Positions 32,147 to 41,629 of a stretch of 64,000 bases of DNA are shown in pieces. Source of the DNA: Ochrobactrum sp. CGA5. GTDB lineage: Bacteria > Pseudomonadota > Alphaproteobacteria > Rhizobiales > Rhizobiaceae. Positions within the stretch are counted from its first letter, which is position 1; every line of letters starts with the position of its first letter. A program made the translations under genes and the position numbers. The notes under the pieces are model-generated. The model was not told the origin of the DNA. It saw only the letters and a program-made list of their open reading frames with translations, and did not search any database. The stretch is from the NCBI RefSeq assembly GCF_006345815.1, contig NZ_VCIG01000007.1, forward strand, positions 124,001 to 188,000, in the 5' to 3' direction.

Positions 32147-33094
32147 TCAGGCCCGTGGATGAGCTTTATCATAGACCTCAAGCAGCCGCTCCGTGTCCAC
32201 GCCGGTATAGACTTGCGTGGTCGAGAGGCTTGCATGGCCAAGCAGCTCTTGGATAGTCCGAAGATCGCCACCTCGCCCCAGAAGGTGAGTGGCAAAGGAA
32301 TGGCGCAGCGCATGCGGGGTCGCGCTGTTGGGCAGGCCGAGACCGGCACGCAGTTTTTGCATTTCGCGCTGGATGATCGCAGCATGCAGCACGCCACCCT
32401 TGGCGCCGCGGAAAAGTGGCTTGTCGGCAGAAAGATCAAACGGACAAAGCGCTCTATATTGCGAAACGGCGCGGTGCACGATGGGCAGCAACGGCACAAG
32501 ACGCGCCTTGTTGCCTTTGCCCGTGATGGTAATTGAAAGAGCCGTCCCGTCGGACAGTGCATTACCCATCAGCCCGAGCGCTTCCGATATGCGCAGGCCG
32601 CAACCATAGAGCAAGGTCAGTACGGCTGCATTGCGCGCCGCGATCCACGGTTCCTCTGCCATCTGGCCGTCGGCCGCAACCACGCGCCGGGCGTCTTCTG
32701 CTGTCAACGGCTTCGGCAATGACTTCGGCTGGCGCGGCGCACGCATGGCGCTTGCGCCCGCAGCATTGGCAAGACCGCGCTTTTCCAGGTGGCGCAACAA
32801 CGAACGCACACCGGCAAGGCCGCGCCCCAGCGTGCGAGCACCAACGCCTTCATTGCGACGGCTGGCCAGAAAAGAGCGCAGATCGGCAATCCGCAGATTG
32901 CCGACATCTTTGAGCGACGGTGGCTCTCCCAGGTGGCCAGTCAGAAAATTGAGGAACTGGCGCGTATCGCGCTCATAGGCTTCAAGCGTATTTTCTGACA
33001 GACGACGCGCATCTTTCAGCGTCTTTAGCCATTCTTCACGTGCGGCTGCAAGGTCGGCGCGGGCAGGGATCAGAAATTCACTGTTCGTCGTCAT
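32147..33094 (-). CDS. xerC: Tyrosine recombinase XerC
   Basis: XerC, with XerD and FtsK, resolves chromosome dimers at dif. At 315 residues it is normal length. An N-terminal SAM-like core-binding domain (EEWLKTLKDARRLSENTLEAY) is followed by the catalytic domain with R in CGLRISEALGL near residue 172, K in GKGNKARLVPL, HALRHSFATHLL near 260-271, and LGHASLSTTQVYT near 285-297 ending in the nucleophilic Tyr. Its place in ordinary core context, with no att-like repeats, argues for the cellular recombinase. ftsK is in the same window. Confidence 0.95.
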   Translation of the reverse strand: MTTNSEFLIPARADLAAAREEWLKTLKDARRLSENTLEAYERDTRQFLNFLTGHLGEPPSLKDVGNLRIADLRSFLASRRNEGVGARTLGRGLAGVRSLLRHLEKRGLANAAGASAMRAPRQPKSLPKPLTAEDARRVVAADGQMAEEPWIAARNAAVLTLLYGCGLRISEALGLMGNALSDGTALSITITGKGNKARLVPLLPIVHRAVSQYRALCPFDLSADKPLFRGAKGGVLHAAIIQREMQKLRAGLGLPNSATPHALRHSFATHLLGRGGDLRTIQELLGHASLSTTQVYTGVDTERLLEVYDKAHPRA

Positions 33095-33266
33095 AATCTA
33101 GCCGGTTGTACACTCTGGATGGAAACACAGTCTGCCAGCGATAGGTTACTGGCTGGTTGTTCGCGAGGTGAAAAGTACTATTCTCAAGAATTGAGGTGAA
33201 TTGAGCTGACGAAAGGGCTATTGAACGAAAAATAGTTCTATCCCAACAGAAGAAACAAGGTTGGCA

Positions 33267-33836
33267 ATGCCGCGTCCAGAAAACCCGATCCAGCTCGCCG
33301 TCATCGGTGCCGCCCATGGCACGCGCGGCGAAGTGCGCGTGAAGACTTTTACCGGCGATCCGCTGGCGATCACGGAATACGGCCTGCTCTATGACGAACA
33401 GGGCAAGAGCTACGAGGTTCTGGAAGCTCGTCCTGCAAAGACTGTCGTGGTCGTGCGTTTCAAGGGCATCAATGACCGCAATGCCGCAGAGGCGCTGAAT
33501 GGCATCGAACTTTTCATCGATCGTTCGCAACTGCCTGACGATGAACTTGATGAAGACGAGTTCTTCCAGGCAGACCTGATCGGGTTGCTGGCGGTGGATG
33601 CCGAAGGCAATACCTATGGCGTGGTGAGCGCCCTGTTCGACTTCGGTGGCGGTGATCTCATCGAGCTTAGTGAAAAGGGCAAGCGTCCGATGCTTATTCC
33701 TTTCACGGAAGCAGCCGTACCGGAAATCGATCTGGACAAGGGTACGTTGCTGGTCGAGCCCTATGCTGCCGGATTGATCGCCGACGATGATGACGAACGT
33801 CCACAGAATGAAAAGAAAAAGCCGAAGAAGTCATGA
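33267..33836 (+). CDS. rimM: Ribosome maturation factor RimM
   Basis: RimM assists 30S head assembly and binds ribosomal protein S19. At 189 residues it fits. The N-terminal RimM domain has [21 protein letters not shown] near residues 11-31, and a C-terminal PRC-barrel has [15 protein letters not shown] and [15 protein letters not shown]. The lysine-rich tail is usual. The ATG at 33267 has AAGG 6 bases upstream; a TTG two codons earlier is less likely. It overlaps trmD by ATGA. The gene usually in front, rpsP, is absent here. Confidence 0.96.
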   Translation: MPRPENPIQLAVIGAAHGTRGEVRVKTFTGDPLAITEYGLLYDEQGKSYEVLEARPAKTVVVVRFKGINDRNAAEALNGIELFIDRSQLPDDELDEDEFFQADLIGLLAVDAEGNTYGVVSALFDFGGGDLIELSEKGKRPMLIPFTEAAVPEIDLDKGTLLVEPYAAGLIADDDDERPQNEKKKPKKS

Positions 33837-34564
33837 CCGAAGTTGCGAAGGTTGATGATGAGGCCGGTTGCTTTCATGCATCGGTGCTGACGCTTTATCC
33901 CGAAATGTTTCCTGGCCCCCTTGGCATTTCACTTGCCGGCAAGGCGCTTGCCGAAAACATCTGGTCGCTTGATACAATCCAGATTCGTGACTTCGCTGAA
34001 GGCAAGCATCGCATGGTTGACGATACGCCCTCCGGCGGTGGTGCTGGCATGGTGATGAAGCCCGATGTGGTGGCGCGTGCGCTCGATTCGGTTGCTGATG
34101 ATCGCCGTCCCATGCTGCTGATGAGCCCGCGGGGAAAGCCGCTGACGCAGAAGCGCGTGCGCGAACTGGCTGACGGGCCGGGCGCGATCATTCTCTGCGG
34201 CCGTTTTGAAGGTGTGGACGAGCGCGTCATCGAGGCACGCAATCTCGAAGAAGTCTCGATCGGCGACTACATCCTGTCAGGTGGTGAAACGGCTGCAATC
34301 GTTCTGCTCGATGCAATCGTGCGGCTTTTGCCTGGCGTGATGGGCAATCGCGAATCCGGCGAGACCGAAAGTTTCGAAACCGGTTTGCTTGAGCATCCGC
34401 ATTATACCCGTCCACAGGTGTGGGAAGATCGACCTATTCCCGAAATTCTGACTTCCGGCAATCATGGGGCCATCGACAAATGGCGGCATGAGCAGGCAGA
34501 AAGAATCACGAAGGAACGGCGCTCCGATCTTTGGGAAGCTTATAGCAAGGGTAAACGAAAATGA
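33833..34564 (+). CDS. trmD: tRNA (guanine-N1-)-methyltransferase TrmD
   Basis: TrmD makes m1G37 in tRNAs with G at 36 and prevents +1 frameshifts. At 243 residues it is standard. The SPOUT knot segments are visible: [12 protein letters not shown] near residue 20, [16 protein letters not shown] near 62, [14 protein letters not shown] near 121, and the [15 protein letters not shown]-like segment (residues 139-153, SAM site). It overlaps rimM upstream and the DUF4260 gene downstream by four bases each, so all three are translationally coupled. Confidence 0.97.
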   Translation: MTEVAKVDDEAGCFHASVLTLYPEMFPGPLGISLAGKALAENIWSLDTIQIRDFAEGKHRMVDDTPSGGGAGMVMKPDVVARALDSVADDRRPMLLMSPRGKPLTQKRVRELADGPGAIILCGRFEGVDERVIEARNLEEVSIGDYILSGGETAAIVLLDAIVRLLPGVMGNRESGETESFETGLLEHPHYTRPQVWEDRPIPEILTSGNHGAIDKWRHEQAERITKERRSDLWEAYSKGKRK

Positions 34565-34911
34565 ACCTGATCCAGCGGATCGAAAGTCTTTCCCTGGCGC
34601 TTCTGGCGCTTGGTGCGTATTGGATCAGTGGCGCCAGTTGGTGGCTTTTCGCAATACTTATACTGGCGCCCGATCTGTCGTTCTTCGGCTATTTAAAAGG
34701 ACCGCGCACTGGTGCAGTCGTCTATAATATTGCTCATAGCTGGATTGGCGTTGTACTTCTGGCAGTGCTGGGCTGGGCGATGAACTGGCAGGTCTGTATC
34801 CCTATGGCGCTGATCTGGGCCGTGCATATCGGCGTTGATCGCGCTCTGGGCTTTGGTCTTAAATATGGATCAGGTTTTCAGGACACGCATCTTGGCCGGA
34901 TTGGCCGGTAG
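34561..34911 (+). CDS. DUF4260 membrane protein
   Basis: A 116-residue protein with about four membrane segments of the DUF4260 family, function unknown. The [22 protein letters not shown] block near residues 39-60 and the C-terminal [21 protein letters not shown] region near 95-113 are typical. Its ATG overlaps the trmD stop (ATGA). It is thus in the rimM-trmD transcript, which then ends at a strong hairpin. Confidence 0.85.
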   Translation: MNLIQRIESLSLALLALGAYWISGASWWLFAILILAPDLSFFGYLKGPRTGAVVYNIAHSWIGVVLLAVLGWAMNWQVCIPMALIWAVHIGVDRALGFGLKYGSGFQDTHLGRIGR

Positions 34912-34916
34912 ATGAA

Positions 34917-34944
34917 AAAATGCCCGGTCTATGCCGGGCATTTT
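34917..34944. terminator. bidirectional terminator
   Basis: AAAATGCCCGG / CCGGGCATTTT with a six-base loop lies between the DUF4260 gene and the convergent NCS1 transporter. Confidence 0.85.
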
Positions 34945-34955
34945 CGTTTCGTATA

Positions 34956-36419
34956 TCAGGCAGAGTGCTGATGTGCGGGTTCGCGAAGCTCTGTCTGCGA
35001 TCTGCGCAGTACATAATAGACGCTGCCGCCGATACCTACGCCGAAGAACCAGCCATAGGTTGCCCACCATGCGGGCAGAATATTGGTGGCCATCGGCAGG
35101 ACGGATGAGAACAAGGCACCGATAGCAAAAGCGATGAAGGCCTTGATGTGCCAACCGTTCTGGAACCGGAACTCACCGTTCTCCTGATAAAGATCAGCCA
35201 CATTCAACTGCCCGCGACGCAGCAGATAATAGTCGACCATCATGATTCCGAAGATTGGCCCCATGGTTGAGCCGAGGAAGTTGACGAAATGCGCTGCCCC
35301 GGTTTCCCATGGCGCGAACGGATAGAGGATCAATGCGATCAGCGCTGCAATGAAACCACCCCGCTTGAACGAGACTTTCTGCGGGAATGTGTTGGAGAAG
35401 TCGAAGGCCGCGGAAACGAAATTTGCAACCACGTTGATGCCGAGCGTTGCGACGGTGAACGTCAGTGCGGCAAGGAGCGCAAGGAACCAGCTATCGAACT
35501 TTGCCGAAATCTGGTCTGGATGAAGCAGGACTTCGCCATAGACGGTGAAGGCGGCGGTGGTTGTGACGCCCGCGACAAGGCAGAAGGCGAGAAGGTTGAC
35601 TGGCAGGCCCCAAAGGTTACCACGCCGCAAGGATGCTTCATCCTTGGCATAGCGCGAGAAGTCGCAGAAATTCAGATAAAGCGCTGCGAAATAGGTGATC
35701 CAGGTGGCCGCGACGGCAGCAAGTGCTGCAAAAGAACCCGGCTCTCCCATGACGCCGGCATCTTTGGTTTTCTCAAGAAGCACGTCGCGCGGGATTTCGC
35801 TACCAAAGGAGAAGGTGCCGGCTTTGATGACCAGATAAACAGCGAGGATAAGCATCATGATCCACACGGCCGGACCTGCCCAATCCTGAAACTTGCGCAC
35901 GGTTTCCATGCCGCGCTGGATGATGAGAAGCTGCGCCGCCCAGACCAGAACATAGCAGATGACTTCCAGGGTAGAGTGGCCGAGAAGATGGCTGTTCTGA
36001 TGGAAGGACAGTATGTCTTCATTGCGGATAAGCAGCGCGACCAGTGCACCGGAGGCCGCTGCCGTCTGCGCGCCATACCAGAAGCAGGCGACGACACCGC
36101 GCACGAGCGCCGGAAAATTGGCGCCGAACGTGCCGAACGATGCTCGCGCCAGTACCGGGAACGGCACTCCTGTTCGTACGCCAGCATTTCCCACCAAACT
36201 CATCAGAAAAAAGATGACCAGTGATCCCGCACCGATCGCTATAATAAAGTTCAGGAAGCTTCCGCATAGAAGAAACAGGCTTGCGGCAAGATAATAGCCC
36301 CAGAGGCTATGAACATCCGATGTCCATACATTGAAAATACTGAAGGCGCCCCATTTGCGCTCTTCAGCGGGTGCCAAATCCTCATTATACAATGAGGGTG
36401 ATGGATTTTTTATTGTCAT
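34956..36419 (-). CDS. NCS1 nucleobase:cation symporter
   Basis: A 487-residue, 12-helix transporter of the NCS1 family (cytosine, purines, allantoin, hydantoins). The N-terminal SLYNEDLAPAEERKWG motif is near residue 9, followed by FNVWTSDVHSLWGYYLAASLF near 29-49, typical of the purine/allantoin NCS1 branch. Charged tails flank the membrane core. The substrate cannot be assigned with certainty. It separates trmD from rplS, which are often neighbours, and is a likely insertion or rearrangement at that locus. Confidence 0.88.
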   Translation of the reverse strand: MTIKNPSPSLYNEDLAPAEERKWGAFSIFNVWTSDVHSLWGYYLAASLFLLCGSFLNFIIAIGAGSLVIFFLMSLVGNAGVRTGVPFPVLARASFGTFGANFPALVRGVVACFWYGAQTAAASGALVALLIRNEDILSFHQNSHLLGHSTLEVICYVLVWAAQLLIIQRGMETVRKFQDWAGPAVWIMMLILAVYLVIKAGTFSFGSEIPRDVLLEKTKDAGVMGEPGSFAALAAVAATWITYFAALYLNFCDFSRYAKDEASLRRGNLWGLPVNLLAFCLVAGVTTTAAFTVYGEVLLHPDQISAKFDSWFLALLAALTFTVATLGINVVANFVSAAFDFSNTFPQKVSFKRGGFIAALIALILYPFAPWETGAAHFVNFLGSTMGPIFGIMMVDYYLLRRGQLNVADLYQENGEFRFQNGWHIKAFIAFAIGALFSSVLPMATNILPAWWATYGWFFGVGIGGSVYYVLRRSQTELREPAHQHSA

Positions 36420-36746
36420 AGCGTCCCCATTTTAGTGACAACTTTAAAAGTTGTTTACGATTTTAGATTTTATTGTTGATGATTACTGTGGCACAGTCCT
36501 TTGTCTCTGGCTACGAAAATTTCTGACAGGGCGTGACAAATCCTCTTCGATGCTGTATTTGCCTGCCAGCTCGAGAAAACTCGGCGTGCAACAACTCGTT
36601 CGGGCAAAGCCCGAGACGTCCGTAAACCAATAAATGGTGTACCGCTCCTGCCTGAAATTGAAGGCATAGCCGCAGGGCCAAGGATTGCTTGGCGGCAAGT
36701 GCAGAGCGCTCTGACCGTTTGAGAAGAATACAGAAGGAGTCAGACG
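36420..36746. other. intergenic region NCS1 gene / rplS
   Basis: 327 bases between divergent genes. It holds the AAGGAG ribosome site of rplS near its right end and a small CCAAG/CTTGG hairpin near 36679-36693. I see no gene, and the 60-65 codon frames here look random. Confidence 0.5.
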
Positions 36747-37184
36747 ATGACCGATATCATTCGTCAGCTTGAAGCCGAACAGGCAGCAAAGATCGAAGAA
36801 AAGCGCAAGCTTCCAGATTTCCAGCCGGGTGACACGGTTCGCGTTCAGGTTCGCGTTACCGAAGGCACGCGCACCCGCGTGCAGGCATACGAAGGCGTCT
36901 GCATTGCCCGTTCCGGCGCTGGCCTCAACGAAAACTTCACCGTTCGCAAGATTTCTTACGGCGAAGGCGTAGAGCGCGTATTCCCGGTCTACTCGCCGAT
37001 CGTTGAAGGCGTTGAACTCGTCCGTCGCGGTAAGGTTCGTCGTGCGAAGCTTTACTACCTTCGTGGGCTTACCGGTAAGGCTGCACGTATCGCTGAAAAG
37101 AAAGACAACCGTACCAAGGCCGAGCGCGAAGCCGACAAGGCTGCCGCTGCCAAGGCTGAAGCTGCCAAGGCTGCTGCGGAATAA
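36747..37184 (+). CDS. rplS: 50S ribosomal protein L19
   Basis: L19 sits at the 30S-50S interface. The core is standard: [10 protein letters not shown] opening, [15 protein letters not shown] near residues 24-38, [25 protein letters not shown] near 47 and [15 protein letters not shown] near 101. The Lys/Ala-rich C-terminal tail (about residues 115-145) is an alphaproteobacterial extension. The ATG is preceded by AAGGAG. It stands alone as a transcript, with its own terminator. Confidence 0.97.
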   Translation: MTDIIRQLEAEQAAKIEEKRKLPDFQPGDTVRVQVRVTEGTRTRVQAYEGVCIARSGAGLNENFTVRKISYGEGVERVFPVYSPIVEGVELVRRGKVRRAKLYYLRGLTGKAARIAEKKDNRTKAEREADKAAAAKAEAAKAAAE

Positions 37185-37204
37185 GTTTCACAGTGTTTTG
37201 TTTG

Positions 37205-37233
37205 AAAAAGGCGGCCTTGGGTCGCCTTTTTTA
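37205..37233 (+). terminator. rplS terminator
   Basis: AAAAAGGCG / CGCCTTTTTT hairpin with a long T-run, about 20 bases after the rplS stop. Confidence 0.8.
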
Positions 37234-37327
37234 TTTGCCAAACGCTACTGGCTGCGTAACATGTGGCATAATTCTGCCGATATTTTGTAAGATTGTTACT
37301 GCGACACCCTGTTGCGGTTTCAGTTTC

Positions 37328-37356
37328 TTGACGAAATGTGACGGCGGGTGCATATG
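37328..37356 (+). promoter_or_regulatory. candidate leuC promoter
   Basis: TTGACG (37328-37333) and CATATG (37351-37356) are spaced by 17 bases, about 40 bases before the leuC ATG. I see no leucine-rich leader ORF or attenuator. Confidence 0.4.
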
Positions 37357-37394
37357 ACAGCCAAAGTTAAGAACTATTCAAAGGACCTCTCGCA

Positions 37395-38804
37395 ATGAGC
37401 GCGCCGCGTACACTTTACGACAAGATCTGGGACGACCATGTAGTGGATCAGCAGGAAGACGGAACCTGCCTCCTTTATATTGATCGCCATCTTGTGCACG
37501 AAGTGACAAGCCCGCAGGCTTTTGAAGGCCTGCGCATGGCTGGCCGCAAGGTGCGCCATCCAGAGCGTACGCTGGCTGTTGTCGATCATAATGTACCGAC
37601 CTCGCCGGATCGCATCAACGGAATCAAGAACGAGGAAAGCCGCATTCAGGTTGAGGCTCTGGCCAAGAATGCCGCTGATTTCGGCGTTGAGTATTATTCC
37701 GAGCGCGATAAGCGTCAGGGCGTCGTGCACATCGTCGGGCCGGAACAGGGCTTCACCCTACCGGGCATGACTATCGTATGCGGCGACAGCCACACCTCCA
37801 CGCACGGCGCATTCGGTTCGCTGGCGCATGGTATCGGAACCTCCGAGGTGGAACATGTTCTGGCAACGCAGACGCTGATCCAGAAAAAGGCCAAGAACAT
37901 GCTGGTGCGTGTGAATGGCAAGCTGGCTCCCGGCGTCACCGCCAAGGACATCACGCTCGCTATCATCGGCGAAATCGGTACGGCCGGCGGCACCGGCTAT
38001 GTGATCGAATATGCGGGCGATGCCATTCGCTCCCTGTCGATGGAAGGCCGCATGACGGTCTGCAACATGTCGATTGAAGGCGGCGCTCGCGCAGGCCTGA
38101 TCGCACCGGACGAAACGACTTTCGCCTATGTGCAGGGAAAGCCGCGGGCACCGAAGGGCGAAGCGCTGGAACAGGCGATTTCCTACTGGAAGACCTTGCA
38201 TTCGGATGAAGGCGCGCATTTCGACAAAATCGTTGAGCTCGACGCTGCCAAGATTTCGCCGGTCGTTTCCTGGGGCTCATCGCCGGAAGACGTGGTTTTC
38301 GTTACCGATGTTGTTCCGAACCCGGATGAGATCAAAGACGAGACCAAACGTGCATCCAAGTGGCGTGCGCTCGATTATATGGGCCTGAAGCCTGGCACCA
38401 AAATGACTGACATCAAGATCGACCGCGTCTTCATCGGCTCCTGTACCAACGGCCGTATCGAAGATCTGCGCGATGCCGCGCGCATGGCGGAAGGCAAGAA
38501 AGTTTCTGCTGGTGTAAACGCCATGATCGTGCCGGGATCCGGTCTGGTGAAGGAGCAGGCGGAAGCCGAAGGTCTTGACAAGATTTTCATCGAAGCCGGT
38601 TTCGACTGGCGCGAGCCGGGCTGCTCCATGTGCCTCGCCATGAATGATGACCGCCTGAAGCCGGGTGAACGTTGCGCTTCCACCTCGAACCGCAATTTCG
38701 AGGGTCGTCAGGGTTTCAAGGGCCGCACGCATCTTGTGTCGCCAGCCATGGCTGCCGCCGCTGCTATTGCCGGACATTTCGTCGACATTCGCGAATGGAA
38801 CTAA
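37395..38804 (+). CDS. leuC: 3-isopropylmalate dehydratase large subunit
   Basis: LeuC is the [4Fe-4S] large subunit of isopropylmalate isomerase in leucine synthesis. At 469 residues it is normal. It opens [13 protein letters not shown], with [25 protein letters not shown]-like residues near 117-140, and the cluster cysteines in FIGSCTNGR near 346 and GCSMCLAMN near 407-415. The small subunit leuD is not adjacent, as is usual in Rhizobiales. A strong terminator follows. Confidence 0.97.
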   Translation: MSAPRTLYDKIWDDHVVDQQEDGTCLLYIDRHLVHEVTSPQAFEGLRMAGRKVRHPERTLAVVDHNVPTSPDRINGIKNEESRIQVEALAKNAADFGVEYYSERDKRQGVVHIVGPEQGFTLPGMTIVCGDSHTSTHGAFGSLAHGIGTSEVEHVLATQTLIQKKAKNMLVRVNGKLAPGVTAKDITLAIIGEIGTAGGTGYVIEYAGDAIRSLSMEGRMTVCNMSIEGGARAGLIAPDETTFAYVQGKPRAPKGEALEQAISYWKTLHSDEGAHFDKIVELDAAKISPVVSWGSSPEDVVFVTDVVPNPDEIKDETKRASKWRALDYMGLKPGTKMTDIKIDRVFIGSCTNGRIEDLRDAARMAEGKKVSAGVNAMIVPGSGLVKEQAEAEGLDKIFIEAGFDWREPGCSMCLAMNDDRLKPGERCASTSNRNFEGRQGFKGRTHLVSPAMAAAAAIAGHFVDIREWN

Positions 38805-38850
38805 GGCTTCATGCCAGATAAAGCGCTATTGAAGTGCTTTCAAAAGATTA

Positions 38851-38878
38851 AACCGCCGGTTCATCCCGGCGGTTTTTC
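38851..38878 (+). terminator. leuC terminator
   Basis: Perfect 9-bp stem AACCGCCGG / CCGGCGGTT with a six-base loop and a T-run. Confidence 0.85.
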
Positions 38879-39080
38879 TTTGGATGTACATTAGCGGCTT
38901 CTTCACGCTTTGATTGTAAGGAGGAATGGGTGGCCACAGCATCGGCCTGACAATCGGAACGGATTTTCAGAAAGCACGATGCGTAGATTCAAGGGTTTAG
39001 AACGTCCTTTGTGCGTCCTTAGGGCGCGCGGGGCTCTAGTGTCCGGAAGCCTTTGACAGCCAGCGTGGGGAAGAGCGTCG

Positions 39081-40286
39081 ATGAATGGAGCGGATTTTAT
39101 ACTCCTGATCAACATGACCGTTTCCGGTCTGTTTGCTTTCGCATTTCTCGGTATTGCCGTTTATGCGCGGGATAATGCGGCAGCGCCTGTCTTCGCCATC
39201 GGCTTCATTTTCGCAATGCTCTATTTCCTGACAGAGCTTGCCATGCCCACCATTCCCCACCCCCGTCTCGGCTACATGCTCGCCTTTTCGGCGTATTACC
39301 TGACATTGTCCTGTCTGGTCGTCGGTCTCGCGCGAATGTATGTTCAGCCGGTACCATGGATCGCGCTCGGTCTACTGACGATTATGTCGCTTCCAGTCGT
39401 CTACGGCATATATGACATTGCCCGCAGCCGGATGATCGGCATGGTGCTTTATCAGGCACCCTATTTTCTTGTGCTGCTGCTCGCGGTGCGGCTGATCCTG
39501 CGGGTGGATCGCAACGGCATCGACACGCTAATGGCGGTGCTTTTCGGCTTTAGTGCGGTCCATTTTCTGTTCAAACCCGCCATCGCCGTTCTGTCGGGAG
39601 GGACAGGGGCTGAACCCGGAGACTATATCGATACGACCTATGCAATGTTCTCGCAGTCTATTGGTGCCGCTCTTTCCGTTGCGGGTGGGCTGCTTTTGCT
39701 CTTGAGCCTCATGCGCGAACTGATCGCCAATATGTTGATCCGCTCCGAAACTGACCAGCTATCGGCGCTGCTCAACCGTCGCGGGTTCGAGTTTCGCGCC
39801 GAAGCTGCTATCGAAAAATCGAAACGCATGCGGCAAGCGCTGTCGCTTGTTCTGTGCGACATTGATCACTTCAAGGCAATTAATGACACGCATGGACATG
39901 CGCTGGGAGATCGTGTCATCGCTGCTTTCTCTGCTGAGTTGCACAAGGCGGCGACTGCAAAGGGGGGCATTGCCGCGCGTATAGGCGGCGAGGAATTCGC
40001 GATCATCCTGCCGGGCAACACGATCCAGTCCGCATGGCGATTTGCGGACAAGACCCGCCTTGTCTGCCGCGACATCCATATTCCCGGCATGAATGGCGCG
40101 ATTGAATTCACTGCGAGCTTCGGTATCGCGGAAATGGAATTCGACGATGTGTTTTCCGATCTATACAAGCGGGCCGACGGGGCGCTTTATGAAGCGAAGA
40201 AAGGTGGACGCAACTGTGTCCGCAGCGCTCTGCCGATACTGATGGACGAAAACGTGGTTGAATTCCGTTCAAAGGCCGGGCGTTGA
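39081..40286 (+). CDS. Membrane diguanylate cyclase (GGDEF)
   Basis: A 401-residue inner-membrane protein. Seven or so hydrophobic segments fill residues 1-215. A GGDEF domain follows, starting DQLSALLNRRGFEF near 228, with DIDHFKAINDTHGHALGD near 260 and the active-site variant RIGGEEFAI near 299-307. GGEEF is a catalytically competent form, so it should make cyclic di-GMP. The RxxD inhibitory site normally just upstream is not present. The sensory signal is unknown. It is a single-gene unit. Confidence 0.92.
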   Translation: MNGADFILLINMTVSGLFAFAFLGIAVYARDNAAAPVFAIGFIFAMLYFLTELAMPTIPHPRLGYMLAFSAYYLTLSCLVVGLARMYVQPVPWIALGLLTIMSLPVVYGIYDIARSRMIGMVLYQAPYFLVLLLAVRLILRVDRNGIDTLMAVLFGFSAVHFLFKPAIAVLSGGTGAEPGDYIDTTYAMFSQSIGAALSVAGGLLLLLSLMRELIANMLIRSETDQLSALLNRRGFEFRAEAAIEKSKRMRQALSLVLCDIDHFKAINDTHGHALGDRVIAAFSAELHKAATAKGGIAARIGGEEFAIILPGNTIQSAWRFADKTRLVCRDIHIPGMNGAIEFTASFGIAEMEFDDVFSDLYKRADGALYEAKKGGRNCVRSALPILMDENVVEFRSKAGR

Positions 40287-40293
40287 ACCGATC

Positions 40294-40653
40294 TTATCGA
40301 TAGCTGCATCCTGCGTGGTCGAGAACCGGCGTTTGTCCTCGGTCGATCCCATACACGAAAGAGCGTCCTCGCAGCACGACTGCGCTTTCGCAGGTGCTGT
40401 TGGGCTTGGCGACGATATAGGCGACGGCATTAGCGCGTGGAGCAGAAATGACCCTGATGCGCTGCGGCAGGGACGAAACGGTCTTCTGCGCCTGGCCGAC
40501 AAGGATGATCTTGGCGCCGTTATCCGGCATCTGGATAACGAGATTTCCTGATGCATCGATAGAGCGCATCGCTCCTTCGGCAAGCGCGGGACCGGTCAGC
40601 GCAAGAGCACTGACGACAATCAGGCCAAGCATCTTTCGTTCGCGTTTTGCCAT
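40294..40653 (-). CDS. Hypothetical small exported protein
   Basis: A 119-residue protein with a signal peptide (MLGLIVVSALALTGPALA, cleavage near residue 26). The mature part of about 93 residues has two cysteines (TCESAVV and AGCSYR) and is basic and beta-rich. I do not recognise it. The ATG at 40653 gives a normal signal peptide; the longer frame reaching 40824 has unconvincing upstream sequence overlapping the promoter region of the acetyltransferase gene. Convergent with the diguanylate cyclase gene, 7 bases apart. Confidence 0.65.
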   Translation of the reverse strand: MAKRERKMLGLIVVSALALTGPALAEGAMRSIDASGNLVIQMPDNGAKIILVGQAQKTVSSLPQRIRVISAPRANAVAYIVAKPNSTCESAVVLRGRSFVYGIDRGQTPVLDHAGCSYR

Positions 40654-40816
40654 CGTTGATCGAACTCCGTCGTGCATGATTCCAAAGAGAATGAGGATGA
40701 GTTTAACTCTTTCTTTACCTTTGTCACCGGTGCTGGCTAAAATCGAACCGGTCTTCCCGTGCACTACTGCTTCGCAGGGCGCGTGCGGAGGAGCTGGAAA
40801 CGCCAAGGAACGTCCA

Positions 40817-41275
40817 ATGACCAAAGATCATGCCGTCGATATTGCGCTCCTCCATCTGCGCGATGCCCACGAATTCGCGCCGCTGCTGGCAAGCTATGCG
40901 CAGGCGCTGAAGCGTGGTGCTCCACGCCGCCCTGATGATTTTTATGCCGAGCACCTGCTTCAGGATCGTGCCGCGGAAACTTTGGGGGCCAGGGTCGATG
41001 GAAATCTGGTCGGCTTCGTGATCTTCTACGATCTGCCCGAACCTGTGACGGGCCTGCGTGCAGGACAAGTGGACCATATCTATGTACATCACGATCATCG
41101 CGGAAAGGGCATAGCCAAGGCGCTGATCGACGTGCTGGCCGATAAGGCTGAAGAGCGCAGCTGGTCCAAGCTGGTGCTCAACGCACCGCGCGTGCCGGAA
41201 GACGGGCGCAAGCTCTACGAACAGATTGCCACGGCTGCCGACTGGTCGAGCTATGTGATTCGATTCGGCAATTAA
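40817..41275 (+). CDS. GNAT family N-acetyltransferase
   Basis: A 152-residue GCN5-related acetyltransferase. The acetyl-CoA pyrophosphate loop is HDHRGKGIAKALID near residues 93-106, preceded by the beta4 strand VDHIYVHH. AAGGAA lies 8 bases before the ATG at 40817. The C-terminal KLYEQIATAADWSSYVIRF matches the final GNAT strand. Small molecule or protein substrate is unknown. Confidence 0.88.
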   Translation: MTKDHAVDIALLHLRDAHEFAPLLASYAQALKRGAPRRPDDFYAEHLLQDRAAETLGARVDGNLVGFVIFYDLPEPVTGLRAGQVDHIYVHHDHRGKGIAKALIDVLADKAEERSWSKLVLNAPRVPEDGRKLYEQIATAADWSSYVIRFGN

Positions 41276-41316
41276 TCGATTTCTCAAAAGTAGATGAAAT
41301 TACACATGTTTTTGCC

Positions 41317-41350
41317 GATTGCGGTCTTCAATCGTTTGAATGCCGCAATC
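41317..41350 (+). other. imperfect palindrome before the sdh operon
   Basis: Outer arms GATTGCGG / CCGCAATC and inner arms TTCAA / TTGAA form a near-complete 34-base hairpin. It has no T-run. It could end acetyltransferase transcripts or act as an operator. Confidence 0.45.
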
Positions 41351-41407
41351 ACGCGAATGTGTCGTGCAGGTGCGACCAATTGTTAGTCTTTTCGTGAAAA
41401 AGCTTCT

Positions 41408-41436
41408 TTGACGTGATGGTAAAAGCGCAGTAGAAA
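41408..41436 (+). promoter_or_regulatory. candidate sdh promoter
   Basis: TTGACG (41408-41413) and TAGAAA (41431-41436) are separated by 17 bases, about 190 bases before sdhC, leaving a long leader. Confidence 0.5.
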
Positions 41437-41629
41437 GCGCCACATAGGGCCGTACGCCACGGCCCAGCCATATTTGTTGGGTCGCACCGGCGCGGAATCG
41501 TAAAGTCCGGTTCTCTGTGCTTTGGTCGACGTCGAACTGGGGTTCGAGAGAATCCGTCATCTGGCTGCTTCGCTGATCTTCGTCTGCGGGGTGTGGCCGG
41601 AGAGAAACGTCAGGGAAGCCTACAGAGCC

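Larger units (their letters stand above)
41276..41629. other. intergenic region before sdhC
   Basis: 354 bases. Contents seen: an imperfect 34-base cruciform (41317-41350) and a sigma-70-like promoter (41408-41436). No gene is supported; the upstream extension of the sdhC frame to 41522 lacks family similarity. Confidence 0.55.

Noticed and set aside
32147-33094. Possibility that the tyrosine recombinase marks an integrated element
   Set aside because: It has XerC length and motifs, normal composition and core neighbours; no att repeats, tRNA or phage genes are nearby.
35289-36224. 311-codon plus-strand ORF opposite the NCS1 transporter
   Set aside because: The minus strand encodes a clear 12-helix transporter; the antisense product is charged and featureless.
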